From Clostridia bacterium (lineage in GTDB: Bacteria; Bacillota; Clostridia; UMGS1810): a stretch of 46,933 bases of DNA. Below, in pieces: positions 16,656 to 24,470 of the stretch (position 1 is the first letter of the stretch; each line of letters starts with the position of its first letter). A program made the position numbers and the translations under genes. The DNA lies in assembly GCA_017416845.1 (NCBI GenBank), contig JAFQBA010000064.1:1-46933 (forward strand), given 5' to 3'. A model generated the notes under the pieces. It was not told the origin of the DNA, did no database searches, and saw only the letters and a program-made list of their open reading frames with translations.

Positions 16656-18443
16656 TTAATCATGATTTTCTTTATCAATATATTCCGGAAGTCGGATCAT
16701 TACCTCAGTTCCTATACCCGGAGAACTCTTTATAGATATTTCACCGTCGTGCGCCTCTATTATTTCCTTTGCAATCGCCAGACCCAAACCGGTTCCACCC
16801 ATTTCTCGTGAACGTGCTTTATCAACCCGATAAAAACGTTCAAATATATGTTCGAGATCTTTTTGAGGAATTCCTATGCCATCATCTTTCACTTTGATTG
16901 TAACACTGTCATATATATACACTGATGAAACCAAAATTTTACCATTTTCCGGTGTATATTTCATAGCATTTGTTATAACATTTGTAATAACCTGTTCAAG
17001 TCTGTCACTGTTACCATATACCATAGGAAGTTCATTCGTCGGTTCATACAACAAAGTCTGATTTTTGTCTTTTGCTCCGTGTTGTAATCTTTCAATAATT
17101 GACATTGTCAGCGATGATATATCAACAGGAGTCTTTGGCATATCTTTCATACTGTGATCAAGACTTGATAAGAGAAGTAAATCCTTGACGAGTCTTGTCA
17201 TTCGGTCCGCCTCGCTGTTTATGGTCTTTAAAAAACTATTGAACATATCCTTATCAATAGTTCCGTCTTCAAGACAATCCTGCAAGGTTTCAGTATAACT
17301 TTTGACAGTAGTAAGCGGGGTGCGAAGCTCATGAGAAACATTTGCAACAAAATCCTTTCTGGACTTGTCAAGCTTTTCGCGTTCTGTAATATCACGAAGT
17401 ACCACAACAATACCGCCTACTTTATCATCGTTTTTAAACGGTGCAAAATATGCACTTATCTCTCTGCCATCGCGGTTGATTACACGTTCAAGTGCCTCAA
17501 AATTTTTGAAGTACAAAATCTGTCCGATTTTAACTTCGTGATCTCTGAACAGTTCATCAAAAGAGTACTGATTATCATCAGACAAGCCTAAAAGTTTTTT
17601 TGCGGCAGGATTAATATGAATTATTGTCCCGTTTATATCAAATGCAATAACACCATCTGTCATATACTGTACGATAGTTTCTACTTTTTCCTTTTCTCCG
17701 CTAATAGCACTAAGTGTTTCTTTAAGTTCAGAAGCCATGTTATTGAACGTTTCGGTTAATTGACCGATTTCATCAGGAGATTTCACTTCAATTGTATTTT
17801 CAAAATCACCGGATGCAATCTTTTTTGATTTGTGCGTAAGCGATTTTATCGGAGAAATTATGCTGATAGATAACAATATTGAAAAAACGAGAGAAATGCA
17901 TATTCCCAAAAGAAGTGCCTGAATAATGATTGTAAATATATTACGTAAAATAGTATTGGACTCCTCTTTGGAATCTTTTATATATACAATATACTTAACC
18001 TCTCCATTTTTTTCAAGAGGTACTGCATAGTCCATATAACTGTATTCTGAAAGAACTTCATCACCGATCTCACCGCTCATAGCGGTAATAATATTGGGCG
18101 AAATTTCAAGATTTGTAGCAAGATCCGTGTTTGAAGTAAATGTACCTACAGTTCTTCCGCTTTTTCCGTCAAGCAAAAAGAAATTCCGAAACGAATCGAT
18201 ACCGAGCTGACCTGAAAACGCATTAATGCTTGAATATATTTTTTGGGAATCGTTATCACTTCCTATGTTTGAGCACAGCGACTGAATATATTCGTCACTG
18301 AATACTATTGAATTAATTTTTTTGAATTCATCATGATAATAACGATCCGTAGTATCTGTCATGAATGTTCCGATAAGAATAATTACTGAAATAGTAAGCA
18401 GAACAAACATCGCACCAATCTTCAAACTTATACTCTTAAACAT
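16656..18443 (-). CDS. walK: WalK (YycG) sensor histidine kinase
   Basis: A 595-aa essential-type cell-wall sensor kinase. A first membrane segment (about 8-28) and second (about 168-190) flank an extracellular Cache/PAS-like domain. HAMP follows (SHKSKKIASGDFENTIEVKS), then a PAS domain (VETIVQYMTDGVIAFDINGT, near 255) and HisKA with His371 in NVSHELRTPLTTVKS. The HATPase has NVITNAMKYTPENG, DDGIGIPQKDLEHIFERFYR and GGTGLGLAIAKEI. This is the full WalK architecture (608-611 aa in Bacillus and Staphylococcus). It starts four bases after walR with GGAG at good spacing. WalRK normally controls autolysins and peptidoglycan turnover. Confidence 0.96.
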   Translation of the reverse strand: MFKSISLKIGAMFVLLTISVIILIGTFMTDTTDRYYHDEFKKINSIVFSDEYIQSLCSNIGSDNDSQKIYSSINAFSGQLGIDSFRNFFLLDGKSGRTVGTFTSNTDLATNLEISPNIITAMSGEIGDEVLSEYSYMDYAVPLEKNGEVKYIVYIKDSKEESNTILRNIFTIIIQALLLGICISLVFSILLSISIISPIKSLTHKSKKIASGDFENTIEVKSPDEIGQLTETFNNMASELKETLSAISGEKEKVETIVQYMTDGVIAFDINGTIIHINPAAKKLLGLSDDNQYSFDELFRDHEVKIGQILYFKNFEALERVINRDGREISAYFAPFKNDDKVGGIVVVLRDITEREKLDKSRKDFVANVSHELRTPLTTVKSYTETLQDCLEDGTIDKDMFNSFLKTINSEADRMTRLVKDLLLLSSLDHSMKDMPKTPVDISSLTMSIIERLQHGAKDKNQTLLYEPTNELPMVYGNSDRLEQVITNVITNAMKYTPENGKILVSSVYIYDSVTIKVKDDGIGIPQKDLEHIFERFYRVDKARSREMGGTGLGLAIAKEIIEAHDGEISIKSSPGIGTEVMIRLPEYIDKENHD

Positions 18444-18446
18444 ATG

Positions 18447-19136
18447 TTATGCTCCAAAAAAATAGCCTACTCCGCGTTTGGTGATTATATATGTCGGGAG
18501 ACTGGGATTATCTTCAATTTTCTCTCTAAGCCTTCTGATTGTAACATCCACAGTTCTTACATCACCGTAGAACTCATAATCCCATACTTTATTAAGCAGT
18601 TGTTCACGTGTAAAAATTTTACCTTTTCGGACAGCAAGAAACTTAAGAAGTTCAAATTCACGAAATGTCAGCGGAACTGATACCCCTCTCTTTTTAACTT
18701 CATACTTTTCCATATCTATCTCAAGTTCTCCGAAAATCATAGCTTCACCTTCGGTGTCGGATTTCTGTCCTATCTGAGTCCGTCGAAGATTAGCCTTGAC
18801 ACGAGCCATTAATTCTCTGAGACTAAAGGGCTTTGTCATATAATCATCAGCACCAAGTTCCAACCCAAGCACCTTGTCAACTTCTTCTTCTCGGGCAGTA
18901 AGCATTATAATCGGGACAGATGATTTTTCGCGAACTTTTTTGCACACAGAAAAGCCATCCATTTTAGGAAGCATAACATCAAGCAAAATAAGATCAGGTT
19001 CCTCCGAAGCAGCCATTGCGACAGCAGTTTCACCGTCGAATGCCATGACAACTTTATATCCGTTCTTTTCAAGATTAATACGTAATATGTCGACTATAGG
19101 TTTTTCGTCATCAACAACAAGTATTTTATGTTCCAT
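18447..19136 (-). CDS. walR: WalR (YycF) response regulator
   Basis: A 229-aa OmpR-family regulator, first gene of the wal operon. The receiver starts EHKILVVDDEKPIVDILRIN, with phospho-acceptor Asp53 in DLILLDVMLPKMDG and Lys in YMTKPFSLRELMARVKANLR. The DNA-binding domain has VPLTFREFELLKFLAVRKGK, WDYEFYGDVRTVDVTIRRLR and ITKRGVGYFF, typical of WalR. The AGGAGG is 21 bases before the ATG, too far alone. A small GGG-GATAA-CCC hairpin in between would bring it to about ten bases. The promoter is at 19187-19215. WalR activates cell-wall hydrolase genes in the cytoplasm upon phosphorylation by WalK. Confidence 0.96.
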   Translation of the reverse strand: MEHKILVVDDEKPIVDILRINLEKNGYKVVMAFDGETAVAMAASEEPDLILLDVMLPKMDGFSVCKKVREKSSVPIIMLTAREEEVDKVLGLELGADDYMTKPFSLRELMARVKANLRRTQIGQKSDTEGEAMIFGELEIDMEKYEVKKRGVSVPLTFREFELLKFLAVRKGKIFTREQLLNKVWDYEFYGDVRTVDVTIRRLREKIEDNPSLPTYIITKRGVGYFFGA

Positions 19137-19186
19137 CCTATCGGGTTATCCCCTACACCTCCTAAGCATACTTTTCATTTATAAAT

Positions 19187-19215
19187 ATTCTATCACATTT
19201 AACGCTTTAAGTCAA
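19187..19215 (-). promoter_or_regulatory. Sigma-A promoter of the wal operon
   Basis: Minus-strand TTGACT (19210-19215), 17-nt spacer and TAGAAT (19187-19192), the -10 preceded by TGTGA. It is 50 bp upstream of walR. Confidence 0.8.
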
Positions 19216-19302
19216 GGAAACATTTTTTTGAACTTTGTTGATAATGACAAATTGTTTACAAGACATATGTTATTTTTTATCTATTTTTTTCATTAAAACA
19301 TC

Positions 19303-19331
19303 TTGACAAAAAAGCTAAAATGATGTATTAT
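19303..19331 (+). promoter_or_regulatory. Promoter of the tRNA-Arg/tRNA-Pro pair
   Basis: TTGACA (19303-19308), 17-nt spacer, TATTAT (19326-19331), 42 bp before the first tRNA. The two tRNAs are only seven bases apart and probably share this promoter. Confidence 0.75.
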
Positions 19332-19373
19332 ATTTAAGTGCTTAAAACACAGCCTATTGGATTTGTATTATAT

Positions 19374-19447
19374 GCGCCTATAGCTCAGCAGGATAGAGCG
19401 AACGCCTCCTAAGCGTTAGGCCGGTGGTTCGAATCCACTTAGGCGCG
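19374..19447 (+). tRNA. tRNA-Arg (anticodon CCU)
   Basis: A 74-nt cloverleaf. Acceptor GCGCCTA pairs with TAGGCGC. The D arm contains AGCTCAGCAGGATAGAGC. The anticodon stem AACGC/GCGTT encloses loop CTCCTAA with anticodon CCT. The T arm is CCGGTGGTTCGAATCCAC-type with GGTTCGAAT. The discriminator base is G and CCA is not encoded. It decodes AGG. Confidence 0.96.
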
Positions 19448-19454
19448 TATTAAT

Positions 19455-19527
19455 CGGGGTGTAGCGCAGCTGGTAGCGCACTAGACTGGGGGTCTAGGGG
19501 CCGCAGGTTCAAGTCCTGTCACTCCGA
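19455..19527 (+). tRNA. tRNA-Pro (anticodon GGG)
   Basis: A 73-nt cloverleaf. Acceptor CGGGGTG pairs with CACTCCG (one G-T). Anticodon stem CTAGA/TCTAG encloses CTGGGGG with anticodon GGG. The T arm has CGCAGGTTCAAGTCCTG. Discriminator A, CCA not encoded. It reads CCC and CCU. Co-transcribed with tRNA-Arg upstream. Confidence 0.96.
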
Positions 19528-19537
19528 CTTATCAAAG

Positions 19538-19580
19538 AAACCGCTTGATTACTGTCAAACGCAGTAGTCAAGCGGTTTTT
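19538..19580 (+). terminator. Intrinsic terminator after the tRNA pair
   Basis: AAACCGCTTGA-T-TACTG pairs with CAGTA-G-TCAAGCGGTTT around a 7-nt loop (one mismatch), followed by TTTTT. It also lies just beyond the end of the leftward phage-like remnant, whose transcript would meet it from the other side. Confidence 0.85.
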
Positions 19581-19581
19581 G

Positions 19582-21156
19582 TTATGTCAAACGAATTCTG
19601 AAGATAATTGCATCCACGCCCGGAAGTTTCTTTATTATAGAAAATGCTTGAAGCACCTGTGCATGGTATGTTGATATCATGGGCAAGGTTGTTATAAGCT
19701 TTATATAATTGTCCGTGTCGCCTCTTTTTTGAGCTTCAACAATGAGCACGTCTGCCTCTGCAATGTTTATGGGCATAATTCTTTTATCAGATTCAGCCCA
19801 CGCAAACCATCTTATTATTGCGTTTTCATATCCTACAGCATCAAAATTTGCTTGTGCTCTGCGAAGCAATTCATCATTTGACACAGGATGATATGTTACC
19901 GATTTATCCCCTCTCAAAATCATTTCCGCAAGAGTGTTTGCACCCTCTCTCGAAACAACTTCCGATTCAATCTCTGTTGCCGCATGCTTTCTCACTGCTT
20001 TCTTATCGGACACAGCCTTAGGTATGTTTACATCGGGTGACTTGTTAATCTTTCCATACTTTTCCACAAGCTCATTAAGCTTTGCCTGCACCTCTGCATC
20101 AATGTTCAAAACAGGAGGAATGCTTATTGAGGCTTTGGATACTTCGGATTCGCTGTCTGTTTCGGGTTTGGATTTTAAGACTCCTGTTTTTGGTTGTATT
20201 TCGAAGATATACTCAAGGCTGCTGATAAAAGCCGATCTGGGCTTGCGTCGGGATTTTTTTTGCAGAACTTCGCCATCTCTATTATTTCCTCTTCCTCCCA
20301 AAGTTCGCTTATTATACGAAACACTGTCGCTTTGTTGCATCCCGACGCTGCCAAGTACATTGTTAATAATCTTTGATTTTCCGTCAACACTTTTGCCATT
20401 TTCAAACGCCTCCAACACTTCTGATAAATAGTCTTTTTCAAATATAGCCTGTGCACCTTTTGATTCGTATATAAGAGTTGGATTATCAGGATATACCGCG
20501 CTATACAAAGCAAATACTTTTTCGCCATCTATGCTTGTGAATAACCATTTTACATAATCGGTTACATAATTATTCCCTCTTACCGCATCCCTTTTTATTC
20601 TTTCGTATAACTCTCTTAAACGTTTCTTTGACAGATCAGGCTTCCAATTGGTTTCATTATAACCTTTATTTTGTTTATTTGCAACAGTATTTTTTGCATT
20701 CATCACCTCTCCCCTCTGTGCCGCCTTAACCTCTTTGCCCTGCTTTATCTCTGTGGCATCAAGCACTTTTTCAAAGGCTTTTATAACCTTTGCTTGCTCT
20801 TTCTTAAGCATATCCACAGCGGCTTTCATTTCGGGTGACAGCTCGGCTTCTGCATCACCGGTATATCTTTTTGTTACTTTTTCAAAATAGTCTTTTACGG
20901 CATCAAAAATTCTTTTCACAAAGCCTCTGTCTTGGTTTGCAAGAGCATTGATAAATTCCACATCTCCCGAAACAACATGAGAAACAACCTCTGCAACCAT
21001 TTCTTCGGTGATAAGGTCGGTGTTTATCTTTCCGTCTTTCCCCGTTGCTTCTTTTTTATAGATAGACAATCTGTTCGAAAACGCTTTGCCGAGGACATTT
21101 GTGTCCTTACCAAGAATTTCAGCCACAACATTTGCAAGCTTGTTTCAAAAATGCAT
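19582..21156 (-). pseudogene. Decayed fragment of a large phage/ICE-type protein
   Basis: An ORF of about 515 codons, but the only ATG with a Shine-Dalgarno (ATG 21154-21156, AGGAG ten bases upstream) is followed at codon 4 by TGA (21145-21147) in the same frame. An intact frame begins only at a GTG (21126) without a ribosome binding site. Segments resemble the very long multi-domain proteins of gut phages and conjugative elements: GDVEFINALANQDRGFVKRI, DAVKDYFEKVTKRYTGDAEA, YENAIIRWFAWAESDKRIMP and HAQVLQAFSIIKKLPG. In that type the last segment is normally followed by much more protein. Here the ORF ends a few codons later (AIIFRIRLT) beside the tRNA terminator. Both ends therefore look broken. 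A family cannot be named with certainty. Confidence 0.6.
20175..20399 (-). other. Alternative-frame small ORF inside the phage remnant
   Basis: A second open frame in the same strand encodes about 74 aa starting MAKVLTENQRLLTMYLAASG and ending SAALSISSKYNQKQES, with an amphipathic helical middle (SELWEEEEIIEMAKFCKKNP). Its composition looks more like a folded protein than the overlapping large frame there (GGRGNNRDGEVLQKKSRRKP). An A8 run lies at about 20261-20268. It could be a genuine small phage-type gene, a frameshifted piece, or chance. No clear ribosome binding site precedes it. Confidence 0.3.
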
Positions 21157-21249
21157 TACCGCAAAACTCCTTGTATTATATCGGAATTTACAAAGCTTTT
21201 TGTGTTATTTACTTTAAACAAAACGAATGTTACTATCACCCAAAACAAA

Positions 21250-21297
21250 AACCGTTCAAAAACTGTATATTACAGTATTCAAACGGTTATTTTTTTC
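21250..21297. terminator. Terminator at the end of the McrB-partner gene
   Basis: AACCGTT (21250-21256) pairs with AACGGTT (21282-21288), and ACTGTA with TACAGT inside. A T-rich tract TTTTGTTTT follows on the minus strand and ATTTTTTT on the plus strand. The hairpin overlaps the stop codon of the 350-aa gene. Confidence 0.7.
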
Positions 21298-22339
21298 TTT
21301 GAGATTCGTACACCTTACATATTCGCGAAAAATGGTACCCGGGGTTATTGGTATATTCACGGAGCGATATTCTGAAATATTCTTTTTTATCAAAATATAT
21401 CATAAGCACCTCATCTTGTATAAAAACATCAGAATTCAGGTATTTATATACAACATGATTATAGTGCTCATCAATGGCTTGTTTTATGGCACGGTAAAAC
21501 TTGTATTCATCGTAATTTGAAAAATACAACTGGTATATCTCTCTGGCACGAAGAAGCTTGTACAAATTTGTGTAGCCAAAAAGAACACCTCCGGACGTTG
21601 AAGTTATCGGGTAGTCAAGTTTGTACCATTCAGCTACGGTAAACTTGAAATATTTTGCCTCAGATAAACTCGGAATTTCGGTTATGGTATTGCGTGCAAC
21701 AACTTCGGTCTTGACTATCTTTCCCCAGTAATTTATACCGGAATAATTCCCAAACAGATTTTTCGATTGATATATAGCGACAAACCTTACCGGAATTTTA
21801 TTCTCTTCAATTTGAGAAACCGGAACGTGATAGAATTTTTTCTCAAGACAAACATTCAGTTGTTCTCTGTTGCGAAGCGAGCCTATAAGAACATCTTCCT
21901 CAGACCATTGCAAAGCATATTCAATATAATCTTTACAATCTGAAATATACTCGTATGCAATCAAAGATTCGCATATAGCATTTGAAAGATTGTATAGCTG
22001 CAAAACATTTTTGTTCCTTTGAAAAATAAGGTTTTTATTTTTCAGTGCATTTTGAAAACTCGATATTTTAAAAATAGGTTCACTTAGCAAAACTGTCATA
22101 TGAGATATAATGTTTGAAAGTTTACAATAGTGATACGTTCCTCTTCTATATTTGGTTCTGGCTTTAAGAGCGGCAGCTCGTATTCTGATAATAAGCAACC
22201 TGACAAATTCTATTTCTTCAGAATCAACAGCATCAGAGCGCACAGCAAACTTCTCTCTGACTATTTTACAAAACAAAAAATCAGATATACTGTCTCCATC
22301 TTTCTTATTGCCAGAACGAAGTAAATCCATCTTCCTCAT
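21287..22339 (-). CDS. Unrecognised partner of the McrB-like ATPase
   Basis: A 350-aa protein of unknown function. No signal peptide or membrane segment is seen. The first half is helical and Lys/Arg/Tyr-rich (RLLIIRIRAAALKARTKYRR, near residue 46). The second half has a distinct module, IPVRFVAIYQSKNLFGNYSG then INYWGKIVKTEVV and EAKYFKFTVAEWYKLDYPIT, then GYTNLYKLLRAREIYQL. I recall comparable stretches next to McrB-type ATPases but cannot verify this. A canonical PD-(D/E)XK nuclease motif was not found. It overlaps the upstream ATPase gene by 35 bp and starts within a GAGGAG-rich stretch, so the two are translationally coupled and probably form one complex, possibly in DNA restriction or phage defence. 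Confidence 0.8.
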   Translation of the reverse strand: MRKMDLLRSGNKKDGDSISDFLFCKIVREKFAVRSDAVDSEEIEFVRLLIIRIRAAALKARTKYRRGTYHYCKLSNIISHMTVLLSEPIFKISSFQNALKNKNLIFQRNKNVLQLYNLSNAICESLIAYEYISDCKDYIEYALQWSEEDVLIGSLRNREQLNVCLEKKFYHVPVSQIEENKIPVRFVAIYQSKNLFGNYSGINYWGKIVKTEVVARNTITEIPSLSEAKYFKFTVAEWYKLDYPITSTSGGVLFGYTNLYKLLRAREIYQLYFSNYDEYKFYRAIKQAIDEHYNHVVYKYLNSDVFIQDEVLMIYFDKKEYFRISLREYTNNPGYHFSRICKVYESQRKK

Positions 22340-23459
22340 ATCTCCTCAGCATAATGATGATTTTCTTTGCACTGCAAATGTACCGGCATGGAAACCTACG
22401 CATAAGCGAATACATTTTAAAAGAAGTATTTGGATAATCTTCCTCTGTTTCATGTTGTCTGAAGCAACAGTATTGAAACAGATTGACAAGAATCTGTTTT
22501 ATGTTCTGATCGCTTCCTCCAACCCTCGGGAGAATCTTTTGCATAATAATCCTGTCAATCACCGCATCGTCATCAAGAAGACCGAATTTCCTGTTATAAT
22601 GTATATACATGAGAGTTTCATCTCTCATTCTATAGCTTAGCGCAGAAGATGAAAACTTAAGAATATCGTTGATTTTTTGAAGTTCCTTGCTTATATATTC
22701 TATATGCTCGAGGTCTGAACAGCACTCGCCCATATTTATATAATCACTTCTTAAAACGTCGTTTGATATTTCATTACAATATTTCTTTTTTAAACTTTTT
22801 ATGCTGTCAAAGTCAAATTCAATCTCAACATTCGGAGTTGACAATTCAATAATGTTCGTTCGATCAACAAATTTATTTGTCAATTGATACGATACATCGT
22901 CAGAATTAATTGTGCCGATAATATACAAATTATCAGGTATGAATAACCCACCATAACTGTATGAAGCTGAAATATCATTTCCGAAACTATCCTTATCAAA
23001 AATTTCATCAGTGAGTATTTCTGCATTTTCACCACGATGTCTTGTTTCAAGCAAAGACAAGAGAAAACTGAGATACTTTTCAGGACGCGAAAGATTCATT
23101 TCATCAATGCACAAGAAGTAAGGCAATTCAGAATCACCCATTGCACGCTGAATAAAACCAGTTGCAACACCGGGGATGAATTTACCATCAGATGTTACAT
23201 CACCTACAAATCTGGCAGGTGATACCCAATCTGAACACACAGAAACCTGCTTGAATCTTCCGTTTTCGTTTGTTGCCCCAAGCGCAGCAGCGAACAAACG
23301 CGCAAAAGATGATTTACCACATCCCGGCATACCACAAAGAACAACAAAGGGTTTGACCTTAAGTGACAAAAACACGCTTTCAACAATATCATCAGCGTAT
23401 GTAAAGCCTTTATCAGATATATACTCTTTTACTTTTCTTATTACATTCGGTATATTCAT
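22305..23459 (-). CDS. McrB-like AAA+ ATPase
   Basis: A 384-aa AAA+ protein of the McrB type. Walker A is VLCGMPGCGKSSFARLFAAA near residue 43. The Walker B region is FLCIDEMNLSRPEKYLSFLL near 118, with the McrB-like DEMN core, and sensor 1 is YIIGTINSDD near 190. An arginine-bearing helix NKFVDRTNIIEL follows. McrB proteins use GTP or ATP to translocate DNA with the McrC nuclease. This one lacks an N-terminal DNA-recognition domain, having only about 35 residues before Walker A. The start at ATG 23459 follows GGGGG. A longer ORF start is unsupported. It is coupled to the unknown partner downstream. The location beside tRNAs and a phage remnant suits a defence locus. Confidence 0.88.
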   Translation of the reverse strand: MNIPNVIRKVKEYISDKGFTYADDIVESVFLSLKVKPFVVLCGMPGCGKSSFARLFAAALGATNENGRFKQVSVCSDWVSPARFVGDVTSDGKFIPGVATGFIQRAMGDSELPYFLCIDEMNLSRPEKYLSFLLSLLETRHRGENAEILTDEIFDKDSFGNDISASYSYGGLFIPDNLYIIGTINSDDVSYQLTNKFVDRTNIIELSTPNVEIEFDFDSIKSLKKKYCNEISNDVLRSDYINMGECCSDLEHIEYISKELQKINDILKFSSSALSYRMRDETLMYIHYNRKFGLLDDDAVIDRIIMQKILPRVGGSDQNIKQILVNLFQYCCFRQHETEEDYPNTSFKMYSLMRRFPCRYICSAKKIIIMLRRYEEDGFTSFWQ

Positions 23460-23474
23460 AATAACCCCCAAGAA

Positions 23475-23518
23475 ACACTTTATAATAGTGTGAGCCTTCC
23501 GCATAATACAGAAGGCTC
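23475..23518. promoter_or_regulatory. Palindrome and hairpin upstream of the McrB-like gene
   Basis: ACACT (23475-23479) and AGTGT (23487-23491) flank TTATAAT, a palindrome 16 bp ahead of the McrB-like start that overlaps the only plausible -10 region. Next to it GAGCCTTC/GAAGGCTC (23492-23499 with 23511-23518) forms a hairpin eight bases beyond the DUF1858 stop, without a T-run. Either an operator/promoter for the ATPase operon or a weak terminator. Confidence 0.35.
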
Positions 23519-23525
23519 ATATAAA

Positions 23526-23729
23526 TTATTTGTCTGCTAAATATTCATTTAATTTAGCCACAAGCTCGTCAGCATCAACTCCGTGAACTGCACAAGCCTG
23601 TTCAATGCTTTCGCCGCTTGCCGAAGGGCAACCAAGACAATGCATTCCGATTTCAAGGAAGAAAGGCGCTGTTCCCTGATCTAATCTGAGAACATCCATG
23701 ATTATTGTGTCCTTTGTTACTGAAGCCAT
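23526..23729 (-). CDS. DUF1858 redox-disulfide small protein
   Basis: A 67-aa protein of the DUF1858 / hydrid-cluster-associated redox disulfide family. It contains IIMDVLRLDQGTAPFFLEIG followed by MHCLGCPSASGESIEQAC near residues 29-45, with the conserved CxxC (HCLGCPSA) and a third Cys. Such proteins are cytoplasmic, common in anaerobes and thought to work in thiol redox or metal chemistry, but the exact role is unknown. Start supported by AAAGGAG, and it has its own promoter (23760-23788). It lies 71 bp downstream of the fumarase beta gene. Confidence 0.92.
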   Translation of the reverse strand: MASVTKDTIIMDVLRLDQGTAPFFLEIGMHCLGCPSASGESIEQACAVHGVDADELVAKLNEYLADK

Positions 23730-23759
23730 TTGAAAAATCTCCTTTCACAATAAAATTCT

Positions 23760-23788
23760 ATTATACACACCGGCAGAAAAAAATTCAA
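23760..23788 (-). promoter_or_regulatory. Promoter of the DUF1858 gene
   Basis: Minus-strand TTGAAT (23783-23788), 17-nt spacer, TATAAT (23760-23765), located between the fumarase beta stop and the DUF1858 start. Confidence 0.7.
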
Positions 23789-23800
23789 AGACATGAAGTT

Positions 23801-24349
23801 TTATAGCAAATCTCTGTATTTATTCTTACCGATTTCATATAAATCATTCCCTTGAGTATCAATTATCACTGTAACCGGGAATTTTTCTACATCAAGTTTT
23901 CGAATTGCCTCTGTACCAAGGTCATCATAGGCAATAATCTCAGAGGCTTTAACCTGATTAGCCAGAAGTGCTCCTGCTCCGCCTATGGCTCCGAAATATA
24001 CACAACCATGGTCACAGCATGCTTTTTTTACTTCATCACTGCGAATCCCTTTTCCTATCATTGCACCAAGACCAAGCGAAATCAGGGTTGGAGCATATGC
24101 ATCCATCCTATAGCTTGTTGTGGGACCGCATGAGCCTATCACTTCTGCAGGTTTTGCCGGACAAGGACCAACATAATATATAACACTGTTTTCAAGGTTG
24201 AACGGCAAATCCTTGCCATTGGCCAAATCCTCACACATACGCTTGTGAGCAGCATCTCTGCCGGTGTATATCACTCCTGTGAGTGTTACATTATCGCCGG
24301 CTCTTAAAGATTTTATTATGTCTTTTGAAAGAGGAAGTGTTATATCCAT
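23801..24349 (-). CDS. Fe-S hydro-lyase beta subunit (class I fumarase / tartrate dehydratase type)
   Basis: A 182-aa C-terminal (beta) subunit of the class I fumarase/L-tartrate dehydratase family, an iron-sulfur hydro-lyase that interconverts fumarate and malate. Characteristic are LRAGDNVTLTGVIYTGRDAA near residue 15, GPCPAKPAEVIGSCGPTTSY near 61 followed by RMDAY, GKGIRSDEVKKACCDHGCVY near 99, and AIGGAGALLANQV. The alpha subunit with the 4Fe-4S cysteines is not upstream: the preceding gene is kdgK, separated by a terminator and a separate promoter. The alpha gene must be elsewhere, or the beta subunit is unpaired. Fumarase versus tartrate dehydratase cannot be resolved. Confidence 0.9.
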   Translation of the reverse strand: MDITLPLSKDIIKSLRAGDNVTLTGVIYTGRDAAHKRMCEDLANGKDLPFNLENSVIYYVGPCPAKPAEVIGSCGPTTSYRMDAYAPTLISLGLGAMIGKGIRSDEVKKACCDHGCVYFGAIGGAGALLANQVKASEIIAYDDLGTEAIRKLDVEKFPVTVIIDTQGNDLYEIGKNKYRDLL

Positions 24350-24385
24350 TGTATTGTCCTTTCAGCATCAAAAATCAACATATCT

Positions 24386-24414
24386 ATTATATATTCAACT
24401 TACATAATTGTCAA
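24386..24414 (-). promoter_or_regulatory. Consensus sigma-A promoter of the hydro-lyase beta gene
   Basis: Minus-strand TTGACA (24409-24414), 17-nt spacer, TATAAT (24386-24391), both hexamers exact. It overlaps the T-run of the kdgK terminator, so the two units are cleanly separated. Confidence 0.85.
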
Positions 24415-24450
24415 GCAAAAAAACTTGCCGCAAACAAAATTTGCGGCAAG
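24415..24450 (-). terminator. Intrinsic terminator of eda-kdgK
   Basis: Perfect 11-bp stem CTTGCCGCAAA / TTTGCGGCAAG (24424-24434, 24440-24450) with a 5-nt loop, followed on the minus strand by TTTTTTTGC. It lies 20 bp beyond the kdgK stop. Confidence 0.92.
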
Positions 24451-24470
24451 TCATTTTCTTTTAATATTTC

